Positions 16,136 through 25,127 of a stretch of 64,000 bases of DNA are shown piece after piece (positions within the stretch are counted from its first letter, which is position 1; each line of letters begins with the position of its first letter). The notes below the pieces were generated by a model, which was given only the letters and a program-made list of their open reading frames with translations, had not been told where the DNA came from and did no database searches. This DNA comes from SZUA-547 sp963669315 (GTDB lineage Bacteria > Pseudomonadota > Alphaproteobacteria > Rhodobacterales > Rhodobacteraceae): NCBI GenBank assembly GCA_963669315.1, contig OY770021.1:1426001-1490000 (forward strand), given 5' to 3'. The translations under genes were made by a program, and so were the position numbers.

Positions 16136-17323
16136 TTACTTCATCGCGGCGACGAATCGTTCGAACAGATAGAAACTATCCTGCGGGCCGGGGCTCGCCT
16201 CCGGGTGCTGCTGCACGGAGAATACCGGACGGTCCTTCATCCGGATGCCGCAATTGGAGCCGTCGAACAGCGAGACATGTGTTTCGACCACGCCTTCGGG
16301 CAACGACTGAGAATCGACCGCGAATCCGTGATTCATTGAGGTGATCTCGACCTTGCCGGTCTCCAGATCCTTCACCGGATGATTAGCGCCGTGATGGCCG
16401 TGGTTCATTTTCACGGTCGTTGCGCCCAAGGCAAGCGCCAACATCTGATGGCCCAGGCAGATGCCGAACATCGGAATGTCGGTCTTTTCCAGGATCTGGC
16501 GAATCATCGGCGCCGCGTATTCGCCGGTCGCGGCGGGATCGCCCGGCCCATTGGAGAGGAAAACGCCCTCCGGCTCATGCGCCAGCACTTCCTCCGCCGT
16601 GGTGGTCGCCGGCATGACGGTGACGTCGCAGCCCGCCTCGGCCAGACAGCGCAGAATGTTGCGCTTGGCGCCGTAGTCGAGCGCAACCACGCGCTTTCCC
16701 GGCGCCTGACGCGGCTTGTAGCCGTCCGGCCAATCCCAGCGGGTCTCATTCCAGCGATAGCTTTGAGAACAGGTGACCGTCTTGGCGAGATCCGCGCCCT
16801 CCAGCCCCTCGAACGCCGCCGCCTTGGCGACCAGGGCCGGGATATCGAAATTCCCATCCGGCGCATGGGCGATGGCGACATGGGGCATGCCCTTGGATCG
16901 GATCAGGCGGGTCAGACGGCGGGTGTCGACGCCGCCGACGGCGATCCGGCCCTTCGAGGCCAGCCAGTCGCCCAGCCGTTCCGCTGACCGCCAGTTCGAC
17001 GGCTCGGTCGGGCGCCAGCGCGCGACCATGCCCAGCGCAACCGGTTCGGCCGCCTCATCATCTTCGGGGTTCGCGCCGACATTGCCGATATGGGGGAAGG
17101 TGAAAGTGACGACCTGGCCGGCGTATGACGGGTCGGTCATGATCTCCTGATACCCGGTCATCGCTGTATTGAAGCAAAGCTCGGCCACCGCGTCGCCCGC
17201 CGCGCCGAATCCTTCTCCATAGAACACTGTCCCATCCGCAAGCACGATGCAGCCTGTCGTCCCCTCAGGCGGCTCAGGCGAGGCGAAGCCGGACGGCGCG
17301 GCGGCTGAAACGTCTGCGGTCAT
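16136..17323 (-). CDS. carA: Carbamoyl-phosphate synthase small subunit
   Basis: A 395-residue glutamine amidotransferase subunit that releases ammonia from glutamine and passes it to CarB for carbamoyl phosphate, the precursor of arginine and pyrimidines. The N-terminal CPSase domain (LADGTVFYGEGFGA, NTAMTGYQEIMTDPSY) and the class I amidotransferase domain are complete: nucleophile elbow FGICLGHQMLALALG, MNHGHHGANHPV and the C-terminal QHPEASPGPQDS with the catalytic His and Glu. carB is not in the window. The gene is divergent from the YqeY-like gene; the AT-richer 235-base gap between them should hold both promoters. Confidence 0.97.
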   Translation of the reverse strand: MTADVSAAAPSGFASPEPPEGTTGCIVLADGTVFYGEGFGAAGDAVAELCFNTAMTGYQEIMTDPSYAGQVVTFTFPHIGNVGANPEDDEAAEPVALGMVARWRPTEPSNWRSAERLGDWLASKGRIAVGGVDTRRLTRLIRSKGMPHVAIAHAPDGNFDIPALVAKAAAFEGLEGADLAKTVTCSQSYRWNETRWDWPDGYKPRQAPGKRVVALDYGAKRNILRCLAEAGCDVTVMPATTTAEEVLAHEPEGVFLSNGPGDPAATGEYAAPMIRQILEKTDIPMFGICLGHQMLALALGATTVKMNHGHHGANHPVKDLETGKVEITSMNHGFAVDSQSLPEGVVETHVSLFDGSNCGIRMKDRPVFSVQQHPEASPGPQDSFYLFERFVAAMK

Positions 17324-17558
17324 GGCTGATCTCTCCGACTGGAAACGGGCCGCCCGCTGCGGAATCTGAGGCCCCGCGCCAAGGCTGGCGGCAAGCTAAT
17401 GTTCGCGGCCCGCCGGGTCAAGAATTCACGGATAGACGTATTGTCCATTTTATTTCAATGCCTTACAGCAATATACACAAGTATTGCCCAAGCGTAACGA
17501 CAGGAGTATGGTGCCCGCCGCGGCCCAAGTTGGGGCCGGTTGACATGGAGTGCGCGGA

Positions 17559-18011
17559 ATGCGCGACCAGATCAGCGCCGCTCTCAAAGACTCGATGAAA
17601 GCCAAGGATGCGATGCGCACAGCGACGCTCCGGCTGATATTGGCGGCGATGAAAGAGCGTGAGATCGCCTTGCGCGAAGACGATGGCGACGCCGAGCTGG
17701 ACGAAGTCGGCAGCCTGCAGATTCTGTCGAAAATGATCAAGCAGCGCGAGGAATCGGCGCGCGTCTACGAAGAAAGCGGCCGACTGGAACTGGCTGAGCG
17801 CGAACGCGCCGAAATGGAAGTGATCCGCGAGTATCTGCCCAAGCCTTTGACCGAGGAAGAGGCCACGGCCGCGGTCGAAGAGGCGATAGCCGAACTGAAG
17901 GCGAGCTCGATCAAGGATATGGGCAAGGTCATGGGCGCCCTGAAGGAGCGCCACGCCGGCCGCATGGATTTCTCCAAGGTCGGCGCCATGGTCAAGGCCG
18001 CGCTGGCCTAG
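17559..18011 (+). CDS. GatB/YqeY domain protein
   Basis: A 150-residue protein of the YqeY family, which shares the tRNA-binding tail domain of the GatB amidotransferase subunit. Conserved features: the start MRDQISAALKDSMKAKDAMR, AAMKEREIALRE, and the C-terminal KDMGKVMGALKERHAGRMDFSKV. The cellular role is not established; it may act in tRNA-dependent processes. I chose ATG 17559 because GGAG lies 9 bases upstream and family members begin there; a GTG three codons earlier is open. It sits divergent from carA and about 100 bases before hisS on the same strand. Confidence 0.9.
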   Translation: MRDQISAALKDSMKAKDAMRTATLRLILAAMKEREIALREDDGDAELDEVGSLQILSKMIKQREESARVYEESGRLELAERERAEMEVIREYLPKPLTEEEATAAVEEAIAELKASSIKDMGKVMGALKERHAGRMDFSKVGAMVKAALA

Positions 18012-18116
18012 ACGCAATATCGGCACGCCGCCTGACTTGCCCGCCCCCCCCTGATCCGCTAGGACACGCCGGACTTTCGGGGCCGCCTGACGGCGCGCCC
18101 GTTTCCGGAGATTTCG

Positions 18117-19619
18117 ATGGCCAAGAAGAAGGCGCAGAAGATCAGGCGGCCGCGCGCCGAGACGCCAAAAGGCTTTCGCGACTATTTCGGCGCGGACGTG
18201 CTGAGGCGCGAGGCGATGCTGCGCGCGATCTGCGAGGTTTACCGACGCTATGGCTTCGACCCTCTGGAAAGCTCCGCCATCGAGACGCTGGACGCCCTGG
18301 GCAAATATCTGCCCGATGTGGACCGGCCCAATGCAGGCGTTTTCGCGTTTCAGGATGAGGACGAAAGCTGGCTGGCGCTGCGCTATGATTTGACGGCGCC
18401 GCTGGCCCGTGTGTTCGCGCAACACCGCCTGTCGCTGCCGACCCCCTATCGCCGTTATGCGGTGGGTCCGGTCTGGCGGAATGAGAAGCCTGGGCCAGGG
18501 CGGTACCGCCAGTTCTATCAATGCGACGCCGACACGGTGGGCAGCGCCAACCCAGCGGCCGACGCGGAGATCTGCGCCATGCTGGCCGACGCGCTTGAAG
18601 CGGCGGGCATTCCGCGCGGCGACTATCAGGTGCGGATCAACAACCGCAAGATCCTGAACGGCGTGTTGGAAGCGGCGGGGATTTACGACCCTGAAGACCC
18701 GTCTGCCCATGAGGCCGCCCGCGGCGTCGCGCTGCGCGCCATCGACAAGCTCGACCGGCTGGGGCCGGAGGGCGTGCGCGCGCTTCTGGGCACGGGCCGG
18801 ATGGACGAATCGGGCGACTACACGGACGGCGCAGGGCTGGGCGACGAACAGGCCGAGATCGTCATGGGGTTCGTCGAGGCGGAACGGGAGAGCGCGGCCG
18901 CCACCTGCGCGCGTCTCTCGGAACTGGTCGGCGAGTCGGATATCGGCGCCGAGGGCGTCGCCGAAGCCGCGAAGATCGCCGAACTTCTGGAGGCGCAAGG
19001 CTACGGACCTGACCGGGTGAAGCTGGACCCGTCGGTGGTGCGCGGCCTCGGATACTACACGGGCGCGGTCTACGAAGCTGAGCTGACCTTCGAGATCACC
19101 GATGAGGACGGACGCTTGCGCCGCTTCGGCTCGGTCGCGGGCGGCGGGCGCTATGACGATCTGGTCAAGCGCTTCACCGGGCAGGCGGTGCCGGCGACGG
19201 GCGTCTCAATCGGAGTCGACCGGCTGCTGGCGGCGCTGGAGGCCAAGGGCCGCGCTCCCGTCGCCGATAAGGCCGGGCCGGTGGTGATCTGCGTGATGGA
19301 TCGGGACCGCATGGCCGACTATCAGGCGATGTGCGCCGAGCTGCGCAATGCGGGCATCCGGGCCGAGGTGTTTCTCGGCGGCGGCAATATGGGAAAGCAG
19401 CTTAAATACGCGGACAAGCGGTCTTCTCCCGTCGCGGTGATTCAAGGGGAGGATGAGCGCGCGACAGGCATCGTGCAGCTGAAAGACCTCGCCCTTGGCG
19501 CACGGTTGGCGGCCGAGATCGAAACCAATGAGGAATGGAAGGCGCAGCCTGCGCAAATCTCCGTACCCCGTGATGATCTTGTGACCGAAGTCCGCGCCAT
19601 GATCGCGCGCGCTGGGTGA
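18117..19619 (+). CDS. hisS: Histidyl-tRNA synthetase
   Basis: A 500-residue class II aminoacyl-tRNA synthetase that charges tRNA-His. Seen in order: PKGFRDYFGADVLRRE, motif 2 region (YRRYAVGPVWRNEKPGPGRYRQF), the histidine-specific RYDLTAPLAR and GLGYYTGAVYE, motif 3 (GGGRYDDLV, GVSIGVDRLLAAL) and the C-terminal anticodon-binding domain. The length fits the longer alphaproteobacterial form. The stop overlaps the hisZ start by four bases, placing it in the hisS-hisZ-hisG operon. HisZ is itself a HisRS paralogue, so two related genes lie side by side. Confidence 0.97.
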   Translation: MAKKKAQKIRRPRAETPKGFRDYFGADVLRREAMLRAICEVYRRYGFDPLESSAIETLDALGKYLPDVDRPNAGVFAFQDEDESWLALRYDLTAPLARVFAQHRLSLPTPYRRYAVGPVWRNEKPGPGRYRQFYQCDADTVGSANPAADAEICAMLADALEAAGIPRGDYQVRINNRKILNGVLEAAGIYDPEDPSAHEAARGVALRAIDKLDRLGPEGVRALLGTGRMDESGDYTDGAGLGDEQAEIVMGFVEAERESAAATCARLSELVGESDIGAEGVAEAAKIAELLEAQGYGPDRVKLDPSVVRGLGYYTGAVYEAELTFEITDEDGRLRRFGSVAGGGRYDDLVKRFTGQAVPATGVSIGVDRLLAALEAKGRAPVADKAGPVVICVMDRDRMADYQAMCAELRNAGIRAEVFLGGGNMGKQLKYADKRSSPVAVIQGEDERATGIVQLKDLALGARLAAEIETNEEWKAQPAQISVPRDDLVTEVRAMIARAG

Positions 19620-20829
19620 TCGAGATGAGCGCGCCGGATACGCTGGACTCGACCGCGCCCGGCGCCTTTCGCGGCTATGAGGGCGAGGGGCTGGTGGCGC
19701 TGAACGGCGTGACCTCGGAAATCGCCTCGGTGATCGCCGAGGCGGGCTATCAGCCGATCGACCCCGCGCTGCTGCAGCCCGCCGATCTGCTGCTGGACCT
19801 CTACGGTGAAGACATTCGCACTCGCGCCTTTCTGATCTCGGACCCTGTATCAGGAGAGATGTGCCTGCGCCCGGACTTCACCGCGCCGGTCTGCCTGGCG
19901 CATCTGGAGAATGGCGGCGGAGAAGCGCGCTATGGCTATCTGGGCCGCGTGTTCCGGCGGCAGACGCCGGGATCGGGCCGGCACGCCGAATATCTGCAGA
20001 CCGGGGTGGAGCTGATCGGCGCCGCTGATCCCGCCGCGGCCGACGCCGAGGTTTTCGCCCTGATTCGAGATGCGCTGAAATGGGCGGGTGCGGGCGGGAC
20101 CGTGATCCGAACCGGCGATCTGGGCGTCGCCTTCGCGCTACTGGACGCGGTGAAGATGCCCGTTCGCTGGCGCGCGGCGCTGAAGCGGCATTTCTGGCGA
20201 CCTGCGCGGTTCCACCAGATGCTGGCCGAGTATTCCGGCGAAGCGGGCGCGCTGAGCGAGGAGCGTGCGGCGCTCTTGGATCGGGTCGCGGGCTAACGCC
20301 GGCAAAAGCACGGTCCGAAGTGGTCGCCGCGTTGAAAGAGCGGGGCGTTCCCGCCCTCGGCCTGCGCTCGAACATGGAGATCGCCGAACGCCTTCTGGCG
20401 CTGGCGGAGGATCGCTCGGAAGCGCGCATTCCGGCCGAGCTTGTCGAGGCGATCGAAGCGGCGCTGGCGATCAGCGGCCCCTCGGGCGAGGCGCTCTCCA
20501 GGCTCCGCGCGCTGACGGATGAGGCGGGGCTGGACATCGCGCCTGCGCTGGACAGGATGGAGGCGCGGCTGGCGGCGCTGAACGCGCGCGACGTGGATGC
20601 CTCCGCCCTGCCCTTCGATGCGGATTTCGGCCGCTCTCTGGAATACTATGACGGCTTCGTTTTCGAGTTCGCCGCGGCCGACCAGCCCGCAGAGCCGCCG
20701 CTGGGCGGCGGCGGGCGGTATGACGCCATGCTCGCCAAGCTGGGCGGCGGCCGAGCGGGCGCGGTGGGCGGCATGATCCGGCCCGAAGACGTGCTCGCGG
20801 CGCAGGCCCGGACGGGAGGCGGATTATGA
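19616..20829 (+). pseudogene. hisZ: ATP phosphoribosyltransferase regulatory subunit HisZ, frameshifted
   Basis: HisZ is a HisRS-like protein without charging activity that is required by short-form HisG for the first step of histidine synthesis. The gene is split. Frame A (19616-20296) holds MCLRPDFTAPVCLAHLE, YLGRVFRRQTPGSGRHAE and the region to LLDRVAG, then hits TAA at 20294-20296. The rest of the protein continues in another frame from about 20293 (LTPAKARSEVVAALKERG) through SLEYYDGFVFEF and GGGGRYDAML to the stop at 20827-20829, overlapping hisG. One extra base in the GGGC run at 20290-20293 would join the halves into about 404 residues. Either an assembly error, a recent mutation, or recoding. 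GTG 19616 or ATG 19625 is the start. Confidence 0.85.
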
Positions 20830-21521
20830 CGCTTCTTCGCCTCGCCGCGCCGTCCAAAGGCCGCCTGCAGGAAAAGACCGCCGAGTGGTTCGCCGAGCGC
20901 GGCGTCACGCTGGCCCGCGTCGGCAAAGACCGTGAATACGCCGGCCGGGTGGACGGGGTCGATGGGGTGGAGCTGGTCTATCTCTCAGCCGGAGAGATCT
21001 CAGGCGCTTTGGCCCGCGGCGACATCCATCTGGGTATCACGGGCGAAGATCTGGTCCGGGAACGGATCCCCGGCTGGGAGGCTCGCGTGGAGCGGATCGC
21101 CCCAATGGGCTTCGGACGCGCCGATCTGATCGTCGCCGTGCCGAACTGCTGGCTGGATGTGGAGACGGTCGCCGATCTCGACGACGCCGCCGGCCGGTTC
21201 CGCGAAGCGCACGGCCACCCCCTGCGCGTGGCGACCAAGTATCACGCGCTGTCGCGGGAATTCTTCACCGCGCGGGGCGTGGGGGATTATCTGCTGGTCG
21301 ACAGTCAGGGCGCAACCGAGGGCGCGCCGAAGAACCGCTCGGCCGAGGCGATCATCGACATCACCTCCAGCGGCGCGACCCTGCGGGCAAATCACCTGCG
21401 GGTGCTGGAGGACGGGCTGATCCTGCAGAGCGAGGCGAACCTCTGGAAATCCGAAGCCGCGGACTGGTCGGATCAGGCGACGGCGGCGCTGAAGGCGCTA
21501 CGGGAGACGTTGGGGGCGTAA
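20826..21521 (+). CDS. hisG: ATP phosphoribosyltransferase, short form
   Basis: A 231-residue HisG of the short type, lacking the C-terminal regulatory domain of the long form. It condenses ATP and PRPP to start histidine synthesis and depends on HisZ for activity and feedback control. Conserved features: LAAPSKGRLQEKT, VYLSAGEISGALARGDIHLGI-type substrate segment, GRADLIVAVPNCWLDV, and the PRPP loop region IIDITSSGATLRAN. It starts at ATG 20826, overlapping the hisZ stop by four bases. Because the upstream hisZ reads as frameshifted, the state of this enzyme in the cell depends on whether that break is real. Confidence 0.96.
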   Translation: MTLLRLAAPSKGRLQEKTAEWFAERGVTLARVGKDREYAGRVDGVDGVELVYLSAGEISGALARGDIHLGITGEDLVRERIPGWEARVERIAPMGFGRADLIVAVPNCWLDVETVADLDDAAGRFREAHGHPLRVATKYHALSREFFTARGVGDYLLVDSQGATEGAPKNRSAEAIIDITSSGATLRANHLRVLEDGLILQSEANLWKSEAADWSDQATAALKALRETLGA

Positions 21522-21657
21522 GCGCCCCCGCCCGCCGGGCTTCGCCTTCCGCCAACGCGCACTTCCTGATTTCCCTTGGAGGGAATCGGCCCGCGACATA
21601 GCCTTTTCGATGCGCCACGCCCAAACGAGGCGAAAAGAACGATAAGGGATGGACTCC

Positions 21658-22482
21658 ATGCGGTTACTAGCGCGTATCGCCGCCCTCGCCGCGGTACTTC
21701 TGGCTCCGTCGTCGCTCACGGCCGAGGAAGAGACCGCACCGGCTCCGGATCCCGTAGCGATCGATCTGGTGACGCAATCGGCAGAGTTTCTCGCGGCGCA
21801 AGAGAACCTGTTGATGAACTGGTTCGTCAGCTTCGACGTTGTTGTCGAAGGCCGGGAAAAGATCACATATCTGCGTAGCGGCTATAACCTACTGTCTCGG
21901 GGCGACGGGTTTTACTCTTTTCTCGAGCGGGAGGACGGCCCCCGCGAATATTTCTATGACGGAACGACCTTCACACTCTCGATCCCCGACAAGAAGGCCT
22001 ACGTCTCAGCGCCTTTCGACCGCGGGTATGTCGCCCTGATCGAAACGCTTCGTAATGAATACGACCTCGCCTTGCCGATCTGGGAGTTACTGACGCCGAA
22101 GTCCCGTGAGGAGTTGCTGGATGGCGTCGAGGCCGCGGCATATCTGGGTACGACTTTATTCGCCGGACGAGAGGCGCATCACCTCGCCTTCGCGGAATAC
22201 GAGCGCGACTGGCAGATCTGGATTTCGACCGACCCTGATAGGCCCGTTCCATTGTTGATCGTGGGCACCGATCCCTACTCGCAAGGCTGGCCGCAATACC
22301 GCGCATATTTTACGGATTGGGACTTTGCGCCGGATGTGGCTGAGGGGCGGTTCACCTTCTCCCCTGAGGCCGAGGACGTGCAAGTCAGCTGGCCGAAAGT
22401 GACGGAAGCCTACGAAGCCGAACAGGCGGATCGGCAGCAAGGGTCGAAAGGGCGTACGCAGTCTCCTGAGACGAAGAATTGA
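21658..22482 (+). CDS. DUF2092 family periplasmic protein
   Basis: A 274-residue protein with a signal peptide (MRLLARIAALAAVLLAPSSLTAEE). The mature part matches DUF2092, a family related in fold to lipoprotein carriers LolA/LolB: YFYDGTTFTLSIPDKKAYVS, then a helical part and DWQIWISTDPDRPVPLLIVGT, then RAYFTDWDFAPDV. I placed the start at ATG 21658, since AAGGGATGG sits about 7 bases upstream and the signal peptide follows; ATG 21649 is three codons earlier. The next gene begins 13 bases after the stop and is the Arg/Pro-rich protein, so the two look like a functional pair in the envelope. Confidence 0.75.
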   Translation: MRLLARIAALAAVLLAPSSLTAEEETAPAPDPVAIDLVTQSAEFLAAQENLLMNWFVSFDVVVEGREKITYLRSGYNLLSRGDGFYSFLEREDGPREYFYDGTTFTLSIPDKKAYVSAPFDRGYVALIETLRNEYDLALPIWELLTPKSREELLDGVEAAAYLGTTLFAGREAHHLAFAEYERDWQIWISTDPDRPVPLLIVGTDPYSQGWPQYRAYFTDWDFAPDVAEGRFTFSPEAEDVQVSWPKVTEAYEAEQADRQQGSKGRTQSPETKN

Positions 22483-22495
22483 TGGGGGGCGGGAA

Positions 22496-23242
22496 ATGAA
22501 AAGGATTCTCATTGGCATCGTGGTCGCCGCGCTCGCAATCTGGAGCTCTCCCGAACGCTCTATTCAGCTAAGCCCTGGGGTCGATACGGCTGAAGCCAAG
22601 CGAGGCGGACGGGCCGGCGGCTATCGAGCGACGCCCCATCGTCGGCCAAGCGGCGCCAAGACCAGATCCAGGCCCTCGACCCGCCCGGCGACGCGACCAG
22701 CTACACGGCCGAGCAAACCCGCAACACGGCCCGCTACGCGCCCAAGCCAACCTAGCGCAGGCGGACGGCCGTCCAGGGAAAAGCCAAGCGCAGGGCGGCC
22801 TTCGAGCGGCAGGCCCCCGGGTTCCAGACCACCGGGCGCGAGACCGCCGAAGCCGGTTCCCCCCATCGCCGGCCGCCCACCAGGCGGCGGGCCTCCGGGA
22901 AGCCGCCCGCCGGGGAGTCGCCCGCCAGGCTGGCGTCCGCCAGGGTATCGCCCACCGCACCACCGGCCGCCCAGCTGGAGGCCGCCGCCCTATCGGCCGC
23001 CCTATTACAGGCCTCCTCATTATCGTTGGGGAAGCTATTACTATTATCCGCGTTGGGGTTGGTATTTCACCGCCGTCGTCGCCAGCGCGACTCTGGTCTA
23101 CATCGCCACGCTACCGCAGGATAAAGAGTGCGAGAAGCTCATTCTCGACAACGAAACCCTCTATGTCTGTGATGGGGTTCTCTATCGCCCCACTTACTAC
23201 AAGGATGAGCTCGTCTACGAAATCGTCTCGGAGGAAAGTTAG
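22496..23242 (+). CDS. Arg/Pro-rich envelope protein paired with DUF2092
   Basis: A 248-residue protein with three parts. Residues 1-34 hold a signal peptide or anchor (MKRILIGIVVAALAIWSS). Residues about 36-178 are low complexity: first RPATRPATRPS-type repeats, then GSRPPG/RPPGYRPP units ending in a Tyr-rich stretch (YYRPPHYRWGSYYYYPRWG). A hydrophobic segment follows (WYFTAVVASATLVYIATLP), then a compact 45-residue tail with two cysteines (KECEKLILDNETLYVCDGVLYR). The family is not one I can name; the tail recalls DUF6515-type ends. The high Arg+Pro content suggests an extended, positively charged rod across the periplasm. It follows the DUF2092 gene by 13 bases. Confidence 0.6.
   Translation: MKRILIGIVVAALAIWSSPERSIQLSPGVDTAEAKRGGRAGGYRATPHRRPSGAKTRSRPSTRPATRPATRPSKPATRPATRPSQPSAGGRPSREKPSAGRPSSGRPPGSRPPGARPPKPVPPIAGRPPGGGPPGSRPPGSRPPGWRPPGYRPPHHRPPSWRPPPYRPPYYRPPHYRWGSYYYYPRWGWYFTAVVASATLVYIATLPQDKECEKLILDNETLYVCDGVLYRPTYYKDELVYEIVSEES
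22650..23025 (+). repeat. Low-complexity Arg/Pro coding repeat
   Basis: Tandem imperfect units encode RPATRPATRPS near 22680-22750, then PPGSRPPG, PPGWRPPGYRPP and similar units to about 23025. The DNA repeats are degenerate, so the repetition is selected at the protein level or is old rather than a fresh slippage tract. Confidence 0.55.
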
Positions 23243-23255
23243 GACGGCGCGAGGC

Positions 23256-24242
23256 TCATGCCCGCACCCGCGCCCCGCCTTCCTCGCCCCAGCGAAAGCG
23301 CTCCACTGCTTGCAACAACGCGGCTGAGATTCCGGATTCGCTGAGCGCGTGGCCTGCATCAGCGACGATCTGAAGGTCTGAGGCGGGCCAGGCCTGGTGC
23401 AGCCGCCACGCCGCGCGGGGTGGACAGACCATGTCATACCGGCCCTGTACGATCACGCCGGGTATCTGCCTGATCTTGCCGATATCCCTCATGATCTGGT
23501 CGTCGGCCTCCAGAAAGCCCTGATTGACGAAGTAATGCGCCTCTAGTCGCGCGAAGGCGCGGGCGTAGTTGGCGTCCGTCATCGCGCTTTCCCGAGCAAT
23601 GGAGGGCGTAAGGGCTGCGGTGGCGCTTTCCCAACGGGTCCAGGCGCGGGCCAATTTCACCTGCAGCGCCACATCGCCGCTGGTCAGGCGCTTGTGATAG
23701 GCGCCGATCAGATCGCCCCGCTCCTCCTCAGGGATCGGCGCGACGAAGTCGGCCCAGCGATCCGGCCAGAACGCCTCCGCCGCGCCGCCATAGAACCAGT
23801 CGAGCTCCGCCCGCGTCATCAGGAAAACGCCGCGCAGCACCAACTCACTGACGCGTTTGGGATGCGTCTCCGCATAGAGCAGGCCCAGAAACGCGCCCCA
23901 GGATCCGCCGAACACCATCCATCGCTCGATGCCGAGGCGGCGGCGGATCGCCTCGATATCCCGGATCAGATCCCAGGTGGTGTTGTGCTCGATCGACGCG
24001 TGAGGCCGCGAGCGCCCGCAACCGCGCTGGTCGAATAGGACCACATGATGCGCCTTCGGGTCGAAGTATCGCCGCATCGATGCGCTGACGCCGCCGCCAG
24101 GTCCGCCATGCAGCACGATCACCGGCTTGGCGCCGGGGGTTCCGCATTCCTCCACGTAAAGGTCATGCCCACCCGACACCTTCAGCCGGAACCGGTTGAA
24201 CGGCTCGATCGGCGGGAACAGGGCGTGGCGAGCGGCGTTCAT
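23256..24242 (-). CDS. pip: Prolyl aminopeptidase (proline iminopeptidase)
   Basis: A 328-residue alpha/beta hydrolase of peptidase family S33 that removes N-terminal proline from peptides. Seen: the oxyanion segment VLHGGPGGGVSASMRRYFDP, FDQRGCGRSRPHA, the nucleophile elbow FGGSWGAFLGLLYAETHP with the catalytic Ser, and near the end VQGRYDMVCPPRAAW (Asp) and ADAGHALSE (His). All three catalytic residues are present. It is convergent with the Arg/Pro-rich gene and divergent from ubiG. Confidence 0.95.
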   Translation of the reverse strand: MNAARHALFPPIEPFNRFRLKVSGGHDLYVEECGTPGAKPVIVLHGGPGGGVSASMRRYFDPKAHHVVLFDQRGCGRSRPHASIEHNTTWDLIRDIEAIRRRLGIERWMVFGGSWGAFLGLLYAETHPKRVSELVLRGVFLMTRAELDWFYGGAAEAFWPDRWADFVAPIPEEERGDLIGAYHKRLTSGDVALQVKLARAWTRWESATAALTPSIARESAMTDANYARAFARLEAHYFVNQGFLEADDQIMRDIGKIRQIPGVIVQGRYDMVCPPRAAWRLHQAWPASDLQIVADAGHALSESGISAALLQAVERFRWGEEGGARVRA

Positions 24243-24377
24243 CCGCGACTCCGGTGCGCTAGGCGCGCCTTGCGGCGCATTCGGACTATGTCTTACATCG
24301 CATCAGAGCCTAAGCAACGGTGCGAAGGCAATCCCGCGCCCGGATTTGATTCCCCGCATGGCGGGATAGGAGGAGCC

Positions 24378-25127
24378 ATGGTTGTGGCTGAGACGAACAC
24401 TGTAGATCCGGAGGAGATCGCCAAATTCGAGGCGATGGCGGCCGAATGGTGGGATCCGCACGGCAAGTTCAAGCCGCTGCATATGCTGCAGCCCTGCCGA
24501 CTGGACTACGCCGTGGACCAGATCGCGGCCGAGTATGGGCGCAACCCGGATCAGCCGAAACCGTTCGAGGGGCTGGATCTGGCCGATATCGGCTGCGGCG
24601 GCGGCCTGTTGTCCGAGCCGATGGCGCGGCTGGGCGCCAGGGTGGTGGGAATCGACGCCGCCGCGCGCAACATCGCGGTGGCCGAGGCCCATGCGCGTCA
24701 GATGGGGCTCCAGATCGACTACCGCCACGCCACGGCCGAGGCGTTGGGCGAGGCGGGCGAGCGGTTCGACGTGGTGCTAAATATGGAGGTGGTCGAGCAT
24801 GTGCCGAACGTGCAGGCTTTTCTGGACGCCTGCGCGAGGCTTTTGAAGCCCGGTGGTCTGATGATCTGCTCGACCCTGAACCGGAACCCGAAAAGCTACG
24901 CCATGGCGATTCTGGGGGCCGAGCATGTGATGCGCTGGCTGCCCAAGGGCACGCATGAATGGAGAAAATTCATCACGCCGGACGAGCTTTACGAGCATCT
25001 CTCCAAGGCGGGGATGGAGCCGGTGGACCGCAAGGGCTTTGTGTTCAACCCGCTGAGTTGGCGCTGGCGGATCGATGCGAAGGATTTATCGGTGAACTAT
25101 GTGACGACGAGCGTGAAGCGGGGGTAA
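24378..25127 (+). CDS. ubiG: Ubiquinone biosynthesis O-methyltransferase
   Basis: A 249-residue class I SAM methyltransferase for both O-methylation steps of ubiquinone synthesis. Family features: DPEEIAKFEAMAAEWWDPHGKFKPLH, the SAM loop DIGCGGGLLSEPMARLGA, NMEVVEHVPN, and GTHEWRKFITPDEL. ATG 24378 is chosen since a perfect AGGAGG-type ribosome site lies immediately upstream; the frame stays open back to 24045 inside the pip region, but that part is not conserved. It is convergent with grxC with no gap. Confidence 0.96.
   Translation: MVVAETNTVDPEEIAKFEAMAAEWWDPHGKFKPLHMLQPCRLDYAVDQIAAEYGRNPDQPKPFEGLDLADIGCGGGLLSEPMARLGARVVGIDAAARNIAVAEAHARQMGLQIDYRHATAEALGEAGERFDVVLNMEVVEHVPNVQAFLDACARLLKPGGLMICSTLNRNPKSYAMAILGAEHVMRWLPKGTHEWRKFITPDELYEHLSKAGMEPVDRKGFVFNPLSWRWRIDAKDLSVNYVTTSVKRG

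Noticed and set aside
17463..18998. A 511-codon minus-strand frame across the YqeY-like gene and hisS
   Set aside because: It covers two clear genes in antisense and its product has no domain; composition is typical of shadow frames.
24045..24377. N-terminal extension of ubiG and similar long upstream extensions of nrdJ, mipZ, comF, phasin and rpmE
   Set aside because: The extra residues overlap neighbouring genes or promoters and the shorter starts have good ribosome sites or match family starts.
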